Assembly: GCA_036655715.1 (NCBI GenBank)
Contig: JAVVPO010000102.1
Span: 1 to 6,698 of the forward strand
Source: JAVVPO01 sp036655715
Lineage (GTDB): Bacteria; Bacillota; Clostridia; Lachnospirales; Cellulosilyticaceae
Length of the DNA: 6,698 nt
Reading direction: 5' to 3'
Positions 4,981 through 6,698 of this stretch are shown here, one piece after another (position 1 is the stretch's first letter; each line of letters opens with the position of its first letter). The position numbers and the translations under genes are program-made. The notes beneath the pieces were generated by a model. That model had not been told where the DNA came from, searched no databases, and saw only the letters and a program-made list of their open reading frames with translations.

Positions 4981-6670
4981 AAGCCTCAAATCTATGATGA
5001 TTATCTATTTTACAATTATCATGACAGTTGCACTTCTTTTCACGGGATTTGCACTTTATGAAAAAATTAATACAACAACAAAGGATTATGCTTGTCTAAC
5101 AGTAGATCAATTAACAGATCAAATTAAATATAGTTTAGATACCTATGTAAAGAATATGATGAACATCTCAAATACCCTTTACTATAAAATTATTAAAAAT
5201 GAGAATATCTCAGATAATAATTTTGCTAGCCAGATGCAAGTGGTTCAGATGACCAATAGTGATATTGCAAGCCTATCCATTTTTAGGAGCAATGGGGAGT
5301 TAGTTTCGAATAGTAAATATTTAAGCGCCAAAGAAAATCTTAATGTGTATCAAGAAGAATGGTTTAAGAAGGCTTTAGACATACCTGAGAATGTACATTT
5401 TTCTACACCCCATATACAAGATTTATTTCAAGATTATAGCCCATGGGTCGTTTCTTTAAGTAGAGCTGTATCCTTAAATCAAGATGGGAGGATTATACAA
5501 GGGGTGCTCTTGGTAGATATGAATCTAACAGGTATAGAAAATATCTGTAAGATGAGTAGTGTAGAAAATACGGGGGATATTTATATCGTTGCACCGACAG
5601 GAGAGCTTATATACGGTGATGACAGTAAAAAGAATGAATATGGCATACAGGATGTTTCAAAATTAAAAGATGGTGTGAGTATACTAGATGGAGAAGAATC
5701 TATATTAACGGTTAAAACAGTGGGATATACAGGCTGGAAGATTGTTGGGATGTGGCATTTAGATAAAATTCTATTTAATTTCAATGACCTTAGTAATTTC
5801 CTTATTGGCATAGTCGCTATAGGGATTATCATGTGCGTACTAGGTACATTGTATATCTCGTCTAAATTATCTTCACCACTTTATAAATTACAAAAATCTA
5901 TGAAGATGGTAGAAGAGGGGATTTTTGATGTACAGATAGATGAAAATGGGGAATACATTGTTTCAGAGTTATCAAAAACCTTTAATAAAATGGTTAATCG
6001 TATACAAGGATTGATGGAAGAGATTTTAAAAGAACAAGAAGGAAAAAGAAAAAAAGAATTAGAAGCCTTACAAGCACAGATTAATCCGCATTTTTTATAT
6101 AACACACTAGATGCCATTATATGGCTTGCAGAGGATGAGCGAACAGAAGAAGCAGTACAGATGATTACTGCTTTATCAAGATTCTTTAGAATAGGTATCA
6201 GTTCAGGTAGAAATATCATTACTGTAAGAGAAGAAGCCGAGCATGCTAAGAATTATTTAGACATTCAAAAAATACGTTATAAAAATAGATTTACTTATGA
6301 AATCAAGATAGAAGAAGAAGTACTTAATGCCAAAACTATTAAAATCATTTTGCAACCACTTATAGAAAATGCACTTTATCATGGCATTGAATATATCTAT
6401 CATCATGGTAAAATTATTATAAACGTTTATAGGAGAGAGGATAAATTAATTTATGAGGTAAGCGATAACGGTGTAGGAATGAGCGAAGAAACGAGACAAA
6501 AACTTCTAGTAGGCTCTGATGATATTCAGACAAAAGGATCTGGAGTAGGTGTTAAGAATGTCAATGAACGCATTAAACTTTACTATGGAAAGGCCTATGG
6601 TATGCGTGTGGAAAGTGAGATGGATGAAGGAACAATCATCTATTTAGAGTTACCTTTCCTGAGTGAGTAA
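4967..6670 (+). CDS. YesM-type membrane sensor histidine kinase
   Basis: This membrane kinase (567 aa) should sense an extracellular signal and phosphorylate the preceding regulator. In order it has TM1 (about 10-30), an extracellular Cache-like sensor (about 31-272, with YSPWVVSLSRAV and GVLLVDMNLTGI), TM2 (about 276-298), HAMP (about 299-350) and a charged helix (350-370). These are followed by the His_kinase domain (PF06580), with phospho-acceptor His375 in QINPHFLYNT, and HATPase_c. The ATPase part has the N-box LIENALYHG (Asn468), the G1 box DNGVG (500-504) and the G2 box GSGVGVKN (524-531). All catalytic motifs are intact. ATG 4967 is preferred: GGAG (4956-4959) is 7 nt upstream, and the frame's earlier ATG (4898) would add 23 residues buried in the regulator's HTH. 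The gene overlaps the regulator by 14 nt. The ligand cannot be read from the sequence; sugars or oligosaccharides are common for relatives. Confidence 0.92.
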   Translation: MGKIKSLKSMMIIYFTIIMTVALLFTGFALYEKINTTTKDYACLTVDQLTDQIKYSLDTYVKNMMNISNTLYYKIIKNENISDNNFASQMQVVQMTNSDIASLSIFRSNGELVSNSKYLSAKENLNVYQEEWFKKALDIPENVHFSTPHIQDLFQDYSPWVVSLSRAVSLNQDGRIIQGVLLVDMNLTGIENICKMSSVENTGDIYIVAPTGELIYGDDSKKNEYGIQDVSKLKDGVSILDGEESILTVKTVGYTGWKIVGMWHLDKILFNFNDLSNFLIGIVAIGIIMCVLGTLYISSKLSSPLYKLQKSMKMVEEGIFDVQIDENGEYIVSELSKTFNKMVNRIQGLMEEILKEQEGKRKKELEALQAQINPHFLYNTLDAIIWLAEDERTEEAVQMITALSRFFRIGISSGRNIITVREEAEHAKNYLDIQKIRYKNRFTYEIKIEEEVLNAKTIKIILQPLIENALYHGIEYIYHHGKIIINVYRREDKLIYEVSDNGVGMSEETRQKLLVGSDDIQTKGSGVGVKNVNERIKLYYGKAYGMRVESEMDEGTIIYLELPFLSE

Positions 6671-6689
6671 TAAAAAAGTTAAATAAGTT

Positions 6690-6694
6690 GGAGG
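6690..6694 (+). promoter_or_regulatory. Ribosome binding site of a gene beyond the right edge
   Basis: GGAGG (6690-6694) lies 20 nt after the kinase stop and is followed only by TAAA before the window ends. The short gap with no hairpin indicates a third gene of the same operon starting a few bases past the edge. In YesM/YesN loci this is often an extracellular sugar-binding protein, but nothing of it can be seen here. Confidence 0.6.
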
Positions 6695-6698
6695 TAAA

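Overview
The window reads as chromosomal DNA of a low-GC Firmicute, most likely a clostridial or Lachnospiraceae-type anaerobe. The basis is AT-rich coding sequence, strong GGAGG-type ribosome binding sites, a T-box leader, and a YesM/YesN-type two-component pair. The genus cannot be fixed from the sequence alone. Everything convincing is on the + strand and forms two separate transcription units.

Unit 1 (about 17-3234) is a predicted tryptophan importer under tryptophan control. A near-consensus sigma-A promoter (TTGACA, 17 bp, TATACT at 30-58), whose -35 box lies in a perfect 8+8 bp palindrome, drives a leader of about 440 nt. The leader holds a full T-box riboswitch: Stem I with distal hairpin and AG bulge, a UGG (Trp) specifier at 166-168, a Stem II-type pseudoknot, the T-box motif at 291-308, and mutually exclusive antiterminator and terminator. 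Three genes follow: a lipoprotein substrate-binding protein (trpX, 504-1457), a membrane permease (trpY, 1476-2375) and an ATPase (trpZ, 2368-3162, overlapping trpY by 8 nt). A 20-bp hairpin at 3190-3234 ends the unit. The three proteins total 880 residues and contain a single tryptophan, as expected of an importer that must be made during Trp starvation.

Between the T-box terminator and trpX (354-503) is a leader stretch that the T-box does not explain. It contains a perfect 9-nt complement of the trpX ribosome binding site, two further inverted repeats nested inside that pairing, and a well-placed ribosome binding site in front of a 2-codon reading frame. Together these could form a three-way junction acting as a second, translational control layer. 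This is the best candidate here for something undescribed, but it is unproven.

Unit 2 (about 3262 to beyond the right edge) begins with its own extended -10 promoter, with a CodY-box-like palindrome just upstream. It encodes a YesN-type response regulator (REC, degenerate GGDEF-like middle, AraC-type HTH; 3367-4980) and a YesM-type membrane sensor histidine kinase (Cache-like sensor, HAMP, His_kinase, HATPase_c; 4967-6670), overlapping by 14 nt. A strong GGAGG at 6690-6694 shows that another gene starts just outside the window. In this family that is often a sugar-binding protein or other carbohydrate-uptake gene, and it is the likely target of the pair.
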